Source of the DNA: Actinomadura darangshiensis
Lineage (GTDB): Bacteria > Actinomycetota > Actinomycetes > Streptosporangiales > Streptosporangiaceae
DNA: 35,386 bases
Assembly: GCF_004349235.1 (NCBI RefSeq)
Contig: NZ_SMKY01000069.1
Location: forward strand, 1 to 35,386
Direction: 5' to 3'
Shown: positions 13,675-22,041 of the stretch, piece after piece
How the letters are laid out: each line of letters begins with the position of its first letter
Position numbering within the stretch: the stretch's first letter is position 1
Position numbers and translations under genes: made by a program
Notes under the pieces: generated by a model
Seen by the model: only the letters and a program-made list of their open reading frames with translations
Database searches by the model: none
Told to the model about the DNA's origin: nothing

Positions 13675-15276
13675 CTAGGGGGTGGAGTCGTACATCGCCG
13701 CGTCGTCGGCCAGCACGCTGACGTCGAGGATGAACGGCCCGTCGTGGCCGAGCCCCTCGGCCAGCGCGGCGTCCAGGTCCGCGGCCCTCGTGACGGTCCG
13801 GCCGGGGCAGCCGAGGCCCTGGGCGAGCGTCACGAAGTCGATGCCGGGAAGGTCGGTGCCCGGGACCGACTCGAGATCGATCCGCCTGCCGAGCGCCTTG
13901 ACCGCCCCGTAGCCCTTGTTGTTGAGGACGAGCACGGTCATCGGGACCCGCTGCTGGACGGCGGTCCACAGCGCCTGGACGGAGTACATGATCGAGCCGT
14001 CCCCGATGACGCAGACCACGCGCTCGCCGGATCCGGCGACCGCCCGCCCGACCGCCACCGGCAGGCCCCACCCGAGCGCGCCGCTGCCGGTGGTCAGGAA
14101 GCCCCCGGACCGGGTGGTCGGCAGCCGCGCGTGGAACAGGTCCCGGTAGCTCGGGCACTCCTCTACGATGACCGCGTCCTCCGGCATCCGCTCCCGCAGC
14201 GTCTCGATGACGAGGGCCGCGTCGAACGGGTCGGCGACCGGCGGCTTGGCGAGCCTGGCCAGGGGCTCGGGCAGCGGCCGGTCGGCCTTCTCGACGAGTT
14301 CGAGCAGCCCGGAAAGGCCCGCGTCGATCGTGGTGAGGACGCTGGTGCCGACCGGTGCCCACGCGGCCTGCGCGGGGTCGCAGTCGAGATGGAACAGCCG
14401 CGCGCCGTCCGGGATGAAACGGCCCTCGGAGTGCACGTGGTAGGTGAAGATCGGCGCCCCCAGGACGAGGATGACGTCGTGGCCCTCCAGCTGCGCCGCG
14501 ACATGGTCCCGGACGGGCGGCAGGAACCCGCGGAACAGCGCGTGGTCCTCGGGGAACCCGGAACGCCCCGACAGCGGGCTGATCCACACCGGCGCGCCGA
14601 TCCGCTCGGCCAGGCTCACCGCGCCGGGCAGGGCTCCCTCGTCGTCCACGCCGGGGCCCACGATGACGACCGGGTTCGCGGCCTCGTTCAGTGCTTCGGC
14701 CACCTCCCGGAGCGCGGCGGGGGAGGCGGCGAAGCCGGTCCGGAGCTCGCGGTGCGGGACCGGCTCGGCCGGCCGGTCCCAGTCGTCCTCGGGGACGGAC
14801 AGGAACACCGGCCCGCGCGGCGGCGTCATGGCGACCCGGTAGGCCTCCGCCAGCGCGGCCGGCACGTCCTCGGCGCGCTCGGGCTGCCTGCTCCACTTGA
14901 CGTACGGGCGGGGGAACAGCGCCGGCTCGTCGGCGCCGAGGAACGGGTGGGTCGGCAGCATCGCCCGGGACTGCTGGCCCGCGAGCACGACGACCGGCAC
15001 CCGGTCGCGGTAGGCGTTGAAGACCGCACCGAGGGAGTGGCCCACGCCGCCGGCGGAGTGCAGGCTGACGAGGGTGGCGTTGCCGGTGCCGAGCGAGTGC
15101 CCGGCGGCGGCGGCGACCGCGACGGTCTCCTGCAGCGCCAGCACGTAGTCGAAGTCGTCCGGGAAGTCCCGGAACATCCGCAGCTCGGTGGACCCCGGGT
15201 TGCCGAAGACGGTGGTCATTCCCACGGTCCGGCAGAAGTCGAAGAACGCTTCCCGGACGGTGAGTTCGCTGGTCAT
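13675..15276 (-). CDS. Benzoylformate decarboxylase-type ThDP enzyme
   Basis: 533 residues, usual for ThDP decarboxylases. It aligns by eye with Pseudomonas putida MdlC. The active-site residues of that enzyme are all present: Ser29 in FGNPGSTEL (MdlC Ser26), Glu50 in ALQETV (Glu47), His73 in LHSAGG (His70) and His280 in GAPIFTYH (His281). The cofactor motif is GDGSIMYSVQALWTA and ends in VLNNKGYGA. It should decarboxylate an aryl-2-oxo acid such as phenylglyoxylate to the aldehyde; the exact substrate is not known. ATG 15276 has AAAGG about 7 nt upstream and overlaps the preceding permease stop in ATGA (15273-15276), so enzyme and importer are translated together. No mandelate dehydrogenase or benzaldehyde dehydrogenase is in the window. 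A function other than benzoylformate decarboxylation, for example on a 4-hydroxy or heteroaryl analogue, is quite possible. Confidence 0.85.
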   Translation of the reverse strand: MTSELTVREAFFDFCRTVGMTTVFGNPGSTELRMFRDFPDDFDYVLALQETVAVAAAAGHSLGTGNATLVSLHSAGGVGHSLGAVFNAYRDRVPVVVLAGQQSRAMLPTHPFLGADEPALFPRPYVKWSRQPERAEDVPAALAEAYRVAMTPPRGPVFLSVPEDDWDRPAEPVPHRELRTGFAASPAALREVAEALNEAANPVVIVGPGVDDEGALPGAVSLAERIGAPVWISPLSGRSGFPEDHALFRGFLPPVRDHVAAQLEGHDVILVLGAPIFTYHVHSEGRFIPDGARLFHLDCDPAQAAWAPVGTSVLTTIDAGLSGLLELVEKADRPLPEPLARLAKPPVADPFDAALVIETLRERMPEDAVIVEECPSYRDLFHARLPTTRSGGFLTTGSGALGWGLPVAVGRAVAGSGERVVCVIGDGSIMYSVQALWTAVQQRVPMTVLVLNNKGYGAVKALGRRIDLESVPGTDLPGIDFVTLAQGLGCPGRTVTRAADLDAALAEGLGHDGPFILDVSVLADDAAMYDSTP

Positions 15277-16124
15277 GCGTTCGCCTTTCGCGCTCCGCGG
15301 TGCCGGGCGAGGACCCGCCGCTCCACCGCGAGGAGAATCGTGTTGAAGAGGTAGCCGAGGATGCCGAGCAGCACGATCACCGACCAGATGGTCGGCAGGT
15401 CGGACGTGCTCTTGGCGTTCGTCAGCTCGAAGCCGAGCCCGTCGGAGGTTCCGGGGAGCAGCTCGGAGAAGACCATCAGGATGAGCGACAGCGACAGCGC
15501 CAGCCGCAGTCCCGCGAAGATCTTCGGCAGCGCGGACGGGATGATGACGAGCCGCATGCGGTCGACCGCGGACAACCGGAACACCTTGGCCGTCTCCATC
15601 TGCAGGGAGTCGACGCTGCGCGCCCCGTCCGCGGTGTTGAGCAGGACCGGCCAGATGGCGCTGAAGATGATCGAGGCCACCTGCATCTGGGTGCCGAAGT
15701 CGAAGAGCACGATGAACACCGGCACCAGCGTGGGCGGCGGGATCACCCGGGCGAACTGGAGCAGCGGCTGGAGGAAGGCCAGCGCCTGCCGCGAGCGGCC
15801 GAGCGCCATGCCGAGGACGACGCCCACCACGACCGACAACGCCAGCGCGAGGAACATCCGGTAGAGGCTCGGCACGATCGTCTCGCCCGCGTCCGCGGTG
15901 AAGTACAGATGGCCGGGCGGCCCGGACAGCCACAGCTCGCGCATCCGCTGGGCGATCTCCGAGGGCGGCGGGAAGAACGGGCTGTCGGACACCCGTGTCG
16001 CGGCCTCCCAGAGGGCGATGAGGATCACCAGCGGCAGCAGGCGGTGCGCCAGGCCGCCGAGCAGCCGGCCGGCCGTGCCCGCGTTGCGGCGGGCCGGGCC
16101 CGCGGTCAGGGTCGCCGCAGTCAC
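15273..16124 (-). CDS. ABC importer permease B, first copy
   Basis: 283 residues, six-helix SsuC/TauC-type permease with the EAA loop LSAVDRMRLVIIPSALPKIFAGLR. GTG 16124 overlaps the stop of permease A in GTGA (16121-16124), and its own stop overlaps the decarboxylase ATG. It is the sister of the permease at 11025-11885; their long shared segments (PPPTL, MQVAS/MQVV, WPVLLNTADGARSVDSLQ) show that the whole block was duplicated. It most likely pairs with the permease at 16121-16930 and uses the distant ATPase at 10166-10966. Confidence 0.9.
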   Translation of the reverse strand: MTAATLTAGPARRNAGTAGRLLGGLAHRLLPLVILIALWEAATRVSDSPFFPPPSEIAQRMRELWLSGPPGHLYFTADAGETIVPSLYRMFLALALSVVVGVVLGMALGRSRQALAFLQPLLQFARVIPPPTLVPVFIVLFDFGTQMQVASIIFSAIWPVLLNTADGARSVDSLQMETAKVFRLSAVDRMRLVIIPSALPKIFAGLRLALSLSLILMVFSELLPGTSDGLGFELTNAKSTSDLPTIWSVIVLLGILGYLFNTILLAVERRVLARHRGARKANA

Positions 16125-16930
16125 GATGCACCGCTCCCTTGCGCTCTGTGCCAGCGGAACACGCGGTTCTCACCCTGTCCCAGGACCGAGTCGATGACAA
16201 GGCCGAGGCAGCCGGCCCACACCGTCCCGGCGAGCACGTCGACGTTGCCGTCGGGGCCGTTGTTGGCCATGGCGATGAACATGCCGAGCCCGTCGCCGAA
16301 GCCGGAGAGGATCTCGGTGCCGACGGCGAGGATCAGCGCGATGGACGCGGCCAGCCGGACGCCGGTCGCGATGAACGGGGCGGCGCTCGGCAGCGAGACG
16401 CGGAGCAGGACCTGCAGCCGGCTGAAGCCGAAGCTGCGCAGTGTCTCCTTCGCCGTCGGGTCGACGTCGTCCAGTCCGTACATGGTGTTGAACAGGATGG
16501 GCCAGCTGGAGGCGTAGACGATGAGCGGCACCTCCATCTCGAGCCCGGAGCCGAGCAGCAGCGCGGCCAGCGGGATCAGCGCGACCGACGGGATCGGGCG
16601 CAGGAACTCCACGATGGCCCGGACGGCGGTGTTCACCGCCGGGACGCTGCCGAGCAGCAGCCCGAGCGGAACCGCGATCGCGACGGCGATCAGGAGCCCG
16701 AGCGCCCACGCGGTGAGGGTGACGCGCACGTCGCCCAGGAAGTCCGGGTCGCCGGCGAGCTCGAAGGCCCGGGCGGTGATGGTGGATGCGGGCGGCAGAT
16801 AGGAACGGTCCACAATGCCGGCTCTGCCGAGGACTTCGCTTGCCAGGAACAGGACCGCCACCCCAGCGGCCCCCCGCGCCCAGATTCCTGGGCGGGAGAG
16901 GCCGCGGGACGGCGTCGACTCGGATGCCAT
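16121..16930 (-). CDS. ABC importer permease A, first copy
   Basis: 269 residues, SsuC/TauC-type permease; the EAA loop is GFSRLQVLLRVSLPSAAPFIATGVR. The sister gene is 11882-12658. ATG 16930 has no clear ribosome site, but it lies 21 bp after the binding-protein stop, so reinitiation is likely. The C-terminus ends in a basic helix (GENRVFRWHRAQGSGAS) like that of its sister (RVAFRWHTARAEAAV). It forms one half of the first permease pair. Confidence 0.9.
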   Translation of the reverse strand: MASESTPSRGLSRPGIWARGAAGVAVLFLASEVLGRAGIVDRSYLPPASTITARAFELAGDPDFLGDVRVTLTAWALGLLIAVAIAVPLGLLLGSVPAVNTAVRAIVEFLRPIPSVALIPLAALLLGSGLEMEVPLIVYASSWPILFNTMYGLDDVDPTAKETLRSFGFSRLQVLLRVSLPSAAPFIATGVRLAASIALILAVGTEILSGFGDGLGMFIAMANNGPDGNVDVLAGTVWAGCLGLVIDSVLGQGENRVFRWHRAQGSGAS

Positions 16931-16951
16931 GAGGTGATCAGCGTCCCGCCG

Positions 16952-17935
16952 TCACGCCGTCGGGTGGAAGAGGATCGAGTCCAGGTCCGGCGTCTTCTTG
17001 AGCAGGCCGGACGAGACCATCAGGTCCGCGACCCCCTTGATGCGGGTCTTGCTCAGCGAGGTGGGGTAGCCCGGCAGCGTGATGACCGAGGCGACCTCCG
17101 GGTCCATCTTGGCGTAGCCGGGCAGGACCTCTTCGACCTTCTTGCGGTCCTGGGTGGACAGCTTCTGCGCGTTGATGATCGCGCGCTGGAACGCGGCGGC
17201 CGTCTTCGGGTTCTTCTTGGTCCACTCCTGCGTGCTCACGAAGCCGCTGATCGCCAGGCCCGTCACCGGCTCGCTGCCGCCGTCGACGGCCACCCTCGCA
17301 CCGAGCTTCTTCTCGGTGTCGGACAGGAACGGCTCCACGGTGTGGATGGCGTCGACCTGGCCCTTCTCCAGGGCCGCCGCCATCTGCGGGAACGGCACCG
17401 AGACGTACTTCACCTTCGTGGCGTCGACGTTGTTGGCCTTGAGGATCGAGTTCAGCGTGAGGGACTGGATGTTGTTCAGGATGTTGATCGCTACCGTCTT
17501 GCCCTCCAGATCCTTCGCCGTCTTGATCTTGGAGTCGGGCTTGACGAGGACGTTCATCATGTTCGAAGTGAGGGTCGCCGCCGGAGCCACGATGCTGAGC
17601 TTCAGCGTGCCCTTCTCCTCCGCCTGCAGGAAGGAGACGTAGTTCGCGCCGGCGATGATGTTGACGTCGCCCTTGATGAGGGCGGGCTGGGCGTCCGTGC
17701 TCTTCTGCACCGGGACGATCTCGACCTTGAGACCCTCCTTCTTGAACAGTCCCGCCTTCTGGGCGACGTAGAGCGAGGCGCCGTCCGCCAGGGGCAGCGA
17801 GGCCACCTTGATGCTGTCGGTTTCGAGTCCGTTGCCGCCGCCGCCGGAGGAGTCGGAGTCTCCGCAGCCGGTGATGACCGAGGCGGCCAGGGCGAGGGCG
17901 CTGACCAGCGCTGACAGACGTAGGGATTGCCGCAT
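16952..17935 (-). CDS. ABC importer solute-binding lipoprotein, first copy (NMT1/SsuA-like)
   Basis: 327 residues. The lipoprotein signal ends at SVITGC (Cys24) and is followed by an Asp/Ser/Gly linker. The mature protein has ADGASLYVAQKAGLFKKEGL, ALIKGDVNIIAGANYVSF, AKDLEGKTVAIN and HTVEPFLSDTEKKLG, the usual NMT1/SsuA-like landmarks. It is the first gene of the operon; AAGGAAGG lies just before the ATG at 17935. The long gap upstream must contain the operon promoter. It is Lys-rich compared with its GC-rich surroundings but has the same codon bias. Its ligand is unknown; nitrate, sulfonate, taurine, pyrimidine precursors and aromatic acids are all carried by relatives, and the decarboxylase in the same operon favours an aromatic acid. 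Confidence 0.9.
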   Translation of the reverse strand: MRQSLRLSALVSALALAASVITGCGDSDSSGGGGNGLETDSIKVASLPLADGASLYVAQKAGLFKKEGLKVEIVPVQKSTDAQPALIKGDVNIIAGANYVSFLQAEEKGTLKLSIVAPAATLTSNMMNVLVKPDSKIKTAKDLEGKTVAINILNNIQSLTLNSILKANNVDATKVKYVSVPFPQMAAALEKGQVDAIHTVEPFLSDTEKKLGARVAVDGGSEPVTGLAISGFVSTQEWTKKNPKTAAAFQRAIINAQKLSTQDRKKVEEVLPGYAKMDPEVASVITLPGYPTSLSKTRIKGVADLMVSSGLLKKTPDLDSILFHPTA

Positions 17936-18143
17936 GGGCCTTCCTTAGCTCGCGGGGGTAGTCGCTTCGGCATGGCTGTGGCCGGGACATGTGAGCCGGG
18001 GGAACGGCCGCTGCCGCCCACACCGCCACGCCAGAAGATCACGTTTGAGGGAGCGTATCGTGAAGTGTGTGACTTGAGTGGTTTGGCTCCGAATTGCGTG
18101 ACTCTCTTGTGTCCTAGCCGACGGTCCGGCGGTGCCGGCCGCG

Positions 18144-18167
18144 CCCGCGGGCCGGCCGGCCCGCGGG
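18144..18167. repeat. 24-bp perfect palindrome
   Basis: Positions 18144-18155 (CCCGCGGGCCGG) are exactly mirrored by 18156-18167 (CCGGCCCGCGGG). It lies about 210 bp upstream of the importer operon start and 535 bp upstream of cvnA. It may be an operator, a cruciform or a U-less terminator between the two divergent units. Confidence 0.6.
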
Positions 18168-18175
18168 GCCTCGGC

Positions 18176-18241
18176 CGGGTCCCGCCCGAGGTCGCACGGG
18201 GCGGCGACCGGGTCCAGGCCGAGGCCGCACGGGGCCGCCGG
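18176..18241. repeat. Two tandem copies of a 33-bp GC-rich repeat
   Basis: Copies at 18176-18208 and 18209-18241 both begin CGGGTCC and share the core GAGG-CGCACGGGGC with a few substitutions. They sit directly beside the 24-bp palindrome in non-coding DNA. Confidence 0.5.
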
Positions 18242-18702
18242 GCCCGCGGCGGCGGGCGGCCGCGGGCCCTGTTAAATGCGGCGTCCGATAGCGCGCCAAA
18301 GGCGCCGGCTCATTCTCGTCCGGCGGCATTGCGGGTCCCGGTGACAATCCATCGCCATTCCAATTCGGAGCGTGATGCGTTACAGATTGGTTGCGACGCA
18401 AGATGACCACCCGGTCGGCGGGAGAGGGCGACCAAGCAGCGCCTGTTACCGTCCGTGGCCGTCCCAGGGCACGTCAGGTGTGTACGCAGAGTGACCGTCC
18501 GTGCTCAAGAAAACGGACATACGGGTACGAACTCACGATCAGTGCAGAGGTCTTTATCTCCTGACCTATGGTCCTTTGCGGCCTATCCGGGAATGTGCTG
18601 CAATGTCGTGCGCCGAGGGTGGAGGTGATGTCGCTTTAACCCTGCGCGCCTGAGAGGCCACGGAGAGTGTGCGACATCGTGTGGAGAGGGTGTTAGCGGC
18701 GA

Positions 18703-21700
18703 ATGCAACCAAGCGACGAAGGTCGCGACGGTCCTCGACCAGGTGACGTCGAGGTTCAGTCGGACCATTCGACTCGGTCAGGCAGTAGGTTCAGCCTGCG
18801 GAACTGGCGTGTTCCACAGCGGCTCATCGTCCTGATCCTGGTTCCGACGGTCGCCGCCGTCGTGCTCGCCGGCGTGCGTATCTCCTCTTCCGTGAGCGAT
18901 GCGGAGACCTACGGGCGCGTCGAGAAGATGGCAGGGCTGGGCGAGGAGATCACCCGGTTCATCCAGGACTTCACGGCGGAGCGCGACCTGGCCGTCGAGT
19001 ACAGCGCGGCCAACCGCGCCGCACAGCTCCTGCCGGAGCTGGAGGCGCAGCAGCGCAAGACCGATGCCAAGATCGCGCCGGTGCGGTCGGCCGCGTCCGC
19101 GATCGACGCGTCCTACGGCTCCGAGGCCATCCGCGACGCCCGCACGGTGCTGAGCCGCCTGGACGGCGTCAAGTCGCTGCGCTCGCTGGTGGTCGGCACC
19201 AAGGTCCCGGCCTTCATCGTGCTGCAGAAGTACACGGACGCGACCAACGAGCTGGTCGCCGTCCTCGACGGTATCTCCCAGAACGTCGCCGACGGCGGCC
19301 TCGCGGAATCGAGCCGCGCGCTCGGTGCGCTCGCCCGCGCCAAGGAGGCGGTCTCGCGCGAGCGGGCCCTGCTCCTCACCGGCGCACGGGCGAGGCAGCT
19401 GTCCGCGGACGAGCTGAGTGAGCTCCAGGCGGCGCGCGCGCAGGAGAACAGCGAGCTCGCCGCCTTCCGCGACTCCGCGACCCTGGACCAGGCCCAGCTG
19501 TACGAGGACACGGTGGTCGGCACCAAGATCGACCTGGCCCGCCAGGTGCGGCAGCGGGTGATCTCCGGTATCGACGCCTCCGGCGGTCCGCTGCCCCACT
19601 CGCTCGGCACCGCGCGCTCGACCCAGGTCATCCGCGACTCGATGACCGGCATGATCGACAAGATGCGCGAGGTCGAGCAGAAGCTGGCGAGCGACATCAA
19701 GGCGCAGAGCGACGAGAAGGGCGCCGAGGCCCGGACGTCCTCGATCACCGACGCGGTCATCATCGCGCTGCTGCTGGCGATCGTGCTGCTGATCACGACC
19801 GTCATGGCGCGGTCGCTGATGCGGCCGCTGCGCCGGCTGCAGACCGGCGCGCTCGACATCGCCAGCACCCGGCTGCCCGGCCTGGTCGACCGGCTGCGCG
19901 ATCCCGAGGCCGCGGCCGGCGGCATCGAGGTGGAGCCGATCGACATCGACTCCCGGGACGAGATCGGCCAGGTCGCCCGCGCGTTCGACGAGGTTCACCG
20001 CGAGGCGGTCCGGCTGGCGGCCGACGAGGCGGTCCTGCGCGGCAACATCAACGCGATGTTCGTCAACCTGTCCCGCCGCAGCCAGTCCCTCATCGAACGC
20101 CAGCTCCGGCTGATCGAGGAGCTGGAGCAGAGCGAGCGCGACGAGGAGCAGCTCGGCAACCTGTTCCGGCTGGACCACCTCGCCACCCGCATGCGCCGCA
20201 ACTGTGAGAACCTCCTCGTCCTCGGCGGCCAGGAGCAGGCGCGCCGGTGGAACCAGGCCGTCCCGCTCATCGACGTCGTCCGGGCGTCGCTGTCCGAGGT
20301 CGAGCAGTACGAACGCGTCGCGCTGCGGGTTCAAGGCGACATGACGGTCGCCGGGCCGGTGGTCAACGACCTCGTCCACCTGCTGGCCGAGCTGGTCGAG
20401 AACGCCGCGGTGTTCTCCTCCGAGCACACCAAGGTGACCGTCTCCGGGCAGCTGCTCAGCGGCGGCGGCTGCATGCTGCAGATCACCGACAACGGCGTCG
20501 GGATGTCGCCCGAGGAGCTGGAGCAGGCCAACTGGCGGCTGGCGAACCCGCCCGTCATCGACTTCTCCGCGGCCCGCCGCATGGGCCTGTTCGTGGTCGG
20601 CCGCCTCGCCGTCCGGCACGGCATCCGCGTCGAGCTGCGCGCCGCCCAGGGCGGCGGGCTCACCGCGTTCGTGGTGCTGCCGGACGCGGTCGTGACGCCC
20701 GGCGAGACCGGCGGCATCGGCGCCCGCGGCCTCGGCCCGCGCGAGTCCGGCTCGCACGGCCAGCTCGCCGCGCTCACCACCGCCCCCGTCGCCGAGCCGC
20801 CCGCCCTCGGCGCGGGCGGCGCGTTCCGGCAGGACGAGTACGGACCGGCCGCCGCCCCCGTGGCGGGCGGGACGGGCTCGCACCCGATGGTCGGCGGCAC
20901 CGGGCCGCTGCGTCCCGTCCGGGGCGCCACCGGCGCGCAGCCCGCCCTCGGCGAGACCGGGCCGATCCCGTCCAGGGGGCCGGGCGAGGCCCGCCCGCTG
21001 GACGGCGGGCCCCCCGCGTACCCGGCCACCGGGCCGCAGCAGGCGGTGCCCCCGGGCGAACGGCACTCGCACCGCGACCGCCGTCCCGCGCAGGACCCGT
21101 ACCAGCAGGGCGACCGGCAGCCGCCGCGCCGGCCGGGGGAGCTGCCCGTCCGCGAGCCGGGGGCGCACCTGCCGGGACGCCCCGCGAACGACCCGCCGAA
21201 CGGGCTGTTCCAGCCGCGCAGCGAGCGTCCGCACGAGGAGCCCCCGCGCGACGGCGCGGCCGAGGGCAACGGCGTCTACCGGCGCGGTCCCGGGCAGACC
21301 GGGCCGCAGTCGGTCGTCCCGGAGGCCCAGCCGATGGTGCCGGAGCCCGGCGCGCGGCAGATCCCGTGGGAGACGGGCCCGCTGGAGCAGGTCGGCGACG
21401 ACGCCGGCGGCTACATCGGCGGCACCCAGCCCGTGCCCATGCCGAGCCTTCCGCACGAGACCGTGGTGGAACCGCCCGTTCCCCAGCCGGTCGCGCGGGC
21501 CGCGGCCCCGGCCGCGCCGCCCGAGCCCCGGGTGCCCGAGCGTTCGCCGATCTTCGACGCGATGCAGTCGGAGTGGTTCCAGCGCAGGTCGGGCGGCACG
21601 TCGGGGGAGGACCCGGCGAAGGGCTGGGAGTCTCCGGCGGACGCGGGGTTCCGCGCCGCCGAGGCGATCCGCGAGCCGGTGGCGACGTCCCGCACCACCG

Positions 21701-22041
21701 TCGGGCTGCCGAAGCGGGTGCCCGGCAAGAACCGCATCCCCGGAGCGGTCGGGCGGGCGGCTCCCGCGCAGGGCGGTCCATTGCCCGGCGGGCCCCCGCA
21801 GGGGCAGTCTGTGCAGGGCCGGCAGGCACCGGGCCAGCAGGTGCAGGGCCAGCAGGCACCGGGCCAGCCGGGTCAGCAGGTGCAGGGTCAGCAGGATCAC
21901 GGCCAGACGGCCGACGTTGTACGCAACCGCTTCGCGAGCCTGCAGCGCGGCGTCCACCGTGGACGCAACGAGGCTCGCGGCGAAGGCACGTCAGGTGAGG
22001 CGCCGTCACAGGGTGACGGCGAGACAGGAGGCACCCGGTGA
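18703..22041 (+). CDS. cvnA: Nitrate/nitrite-sensing-type histidine kinase-like protein (conservon CvnA)
   Basis: 1112 residues. The order is: 40-residue cytoplasmic start, membrane helix about 41-60, an extracytoplasmic helical NIT-type sensor (61-346), second helix 348-368, HAMP-like linker, then a kinase core. The core has an H-box-like LFRLDHLATRMRR (His492), N-box LAELVENAAVFSSEHT (Asn567), G1 box ITDNGVGM (Asp596) and a GLFVVGRLA G2-like segment. From about residue 665 a 450-residue Pro/Gly/Gln-rich tail follows; near its end PIFDAMQSEWFQRR (949-962) looks like a conserved docking motif. An in-frame TAG at 18694-18696 fixes ATG 18703 as the earliest start. It leads cvnB-C-D with a 4-bp overlap (22038-22041). 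In Streptomyces, conservons act as G-protein-like signalling complexes at the membrane; the ligand here is unknown. Confidence 0.9.
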   Translation: MQPSDEGRDGPRPGDVEVQSDHSTRSGSRFSLRNWRVPQRLIVLILVPTVAAVVLAGVRISSSVSDAETYGRVEKMAGLGEEITRFIQDFTAERDLAVEYSAANRAAQLLPELEAQQRKTDAKIAPVRSAASAIDASYGSEAIRDARTVLSRLDGVKSLRSLVVGTKVPAFIVLQKYTDATNELVAVLDGISQNVADGGLAESSRALGALARAKEAVSRERALLLTGARARQLSADELSELQAARAQENSELAAFRDSATLDQAQLYEDTVVGTKIDLARQVRQRVISGIDASGGPLPHSLGTARSTQVIRDSMTGMIDKMREVEQKLASDIKAQSDEKGAEARTSSITDAVIIALLLAIVLLITTVMARSLMRPLRRLQTGALDIASTRLPGLVDRLRDPEAAAGGIEVEPIDIDSRDEIGQVARAFDEVHREAVRLAADEAVLRGNINAMFVNLSRRSQSLIERQLRLIEELEQSERDEEQLGNLFRLDHLATRMRRNCENLLVLGGQEQARRWNQAVPLIDVVRASLSEVEQYERVALRVQGDMTVAGPVVNDLVHLLAELVENAAVFSSEHTKVTVSGQLLSGGGCMLQITDNGVGMSPEELEQANWRLANPPVIDFSAARRMGLFVVGRLAVRHGIRVELRAAQGGGLTAFVVLPDAVVTPGETGGIGARGLGPRESGSHGQLAALTTAPVAEPPALGAGGAFRQDEYGPAAAPVAGGTGSHPMVGGTGPLRPVRGATGAQPALGETGPIPSRGPGEARPLDGGPPAYPATGPQQAVPPGERHSHRDRRPAQDPYQQGDRQPPRRPGELPVREPGAHLPGRPANDPPNGLFQPRSERPHEEPPRDGAAEGNGVYRRGPGQTGPQSVVPEAQPMVPEPGARQIPWETGPLEQVGDDAGGYIGGTQPVPMPSLPHETVVEPPVPQPVARAAAPAAPPEPRVPERSPIFDAMQSEWFQRRSGGTSGEDPAKGWESPADAGFRAAEAIREPVATSRTTVGLPKRVPGKNRIPGAVGRAAPAQGGPLPGGPPQGQSVQGRQAPGQQVQGQQAPGQPGQQVQGQQDHGQTADVVRNRFASLQRGVHRGRNEARGEGTSGEAPSQGDGETGGTR
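21811..21906 (+). repeat. In-frame tandem repeat encoding a Gln/Gly-rich stretch of CvnA
   Basis: Units starting GTGCAGGG at 21811, 21841 and 21880 (spacing 30 then 39 bp) encode VQG-QAPGQQ-like repeats in the CvnA tail. Such repeats change length easily, so the tail may vary between strains. Confidence 0.7.

Larger units (their letters stand above)
17936..18702. promoter_or_regulatory. 767-bp gene-free divergent regulatory region
   Basis: This spacer must hold the promoters for the leftward importer operon and the rightward conservon. It falls into three parts: an AT-richer stretch beside the importer (18040-18115), a very GC-rich repeat and palindrome block (18120-18275), and a second AT-richer stretch leading to cvnA. 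Small symmetrical motifs include TTGCG-A-CGCAA (18391-18401) and AGGTC-N10-GACCT around 18555-18575. I cannot assign a convincing -35/-10 pair to either gene. No credible coding frame was found. Confidence 0.6.

Noticed and set aside
13258..15354. A 698-codon plus-strand frame over the decarboxylase
   Set aside because: Shadow of the benzoylformate decarboxylase gene; no recognisable domain.
18114..18410. A 98-codon minus-strand frame in the long divergent gap
   Set aside because: It covers the palindrome and repeats, translates to Arg/Pro/Gly low complexity, and has no ribosome site. More likely non-coding.
18778..21957. A 1059-codon open frame antisense to cvnA
   Set aside because: Composition is that of a GC-rich shadow frame, with no motifs, while the plus strand carries a complete sensor kinase with the right motifs.
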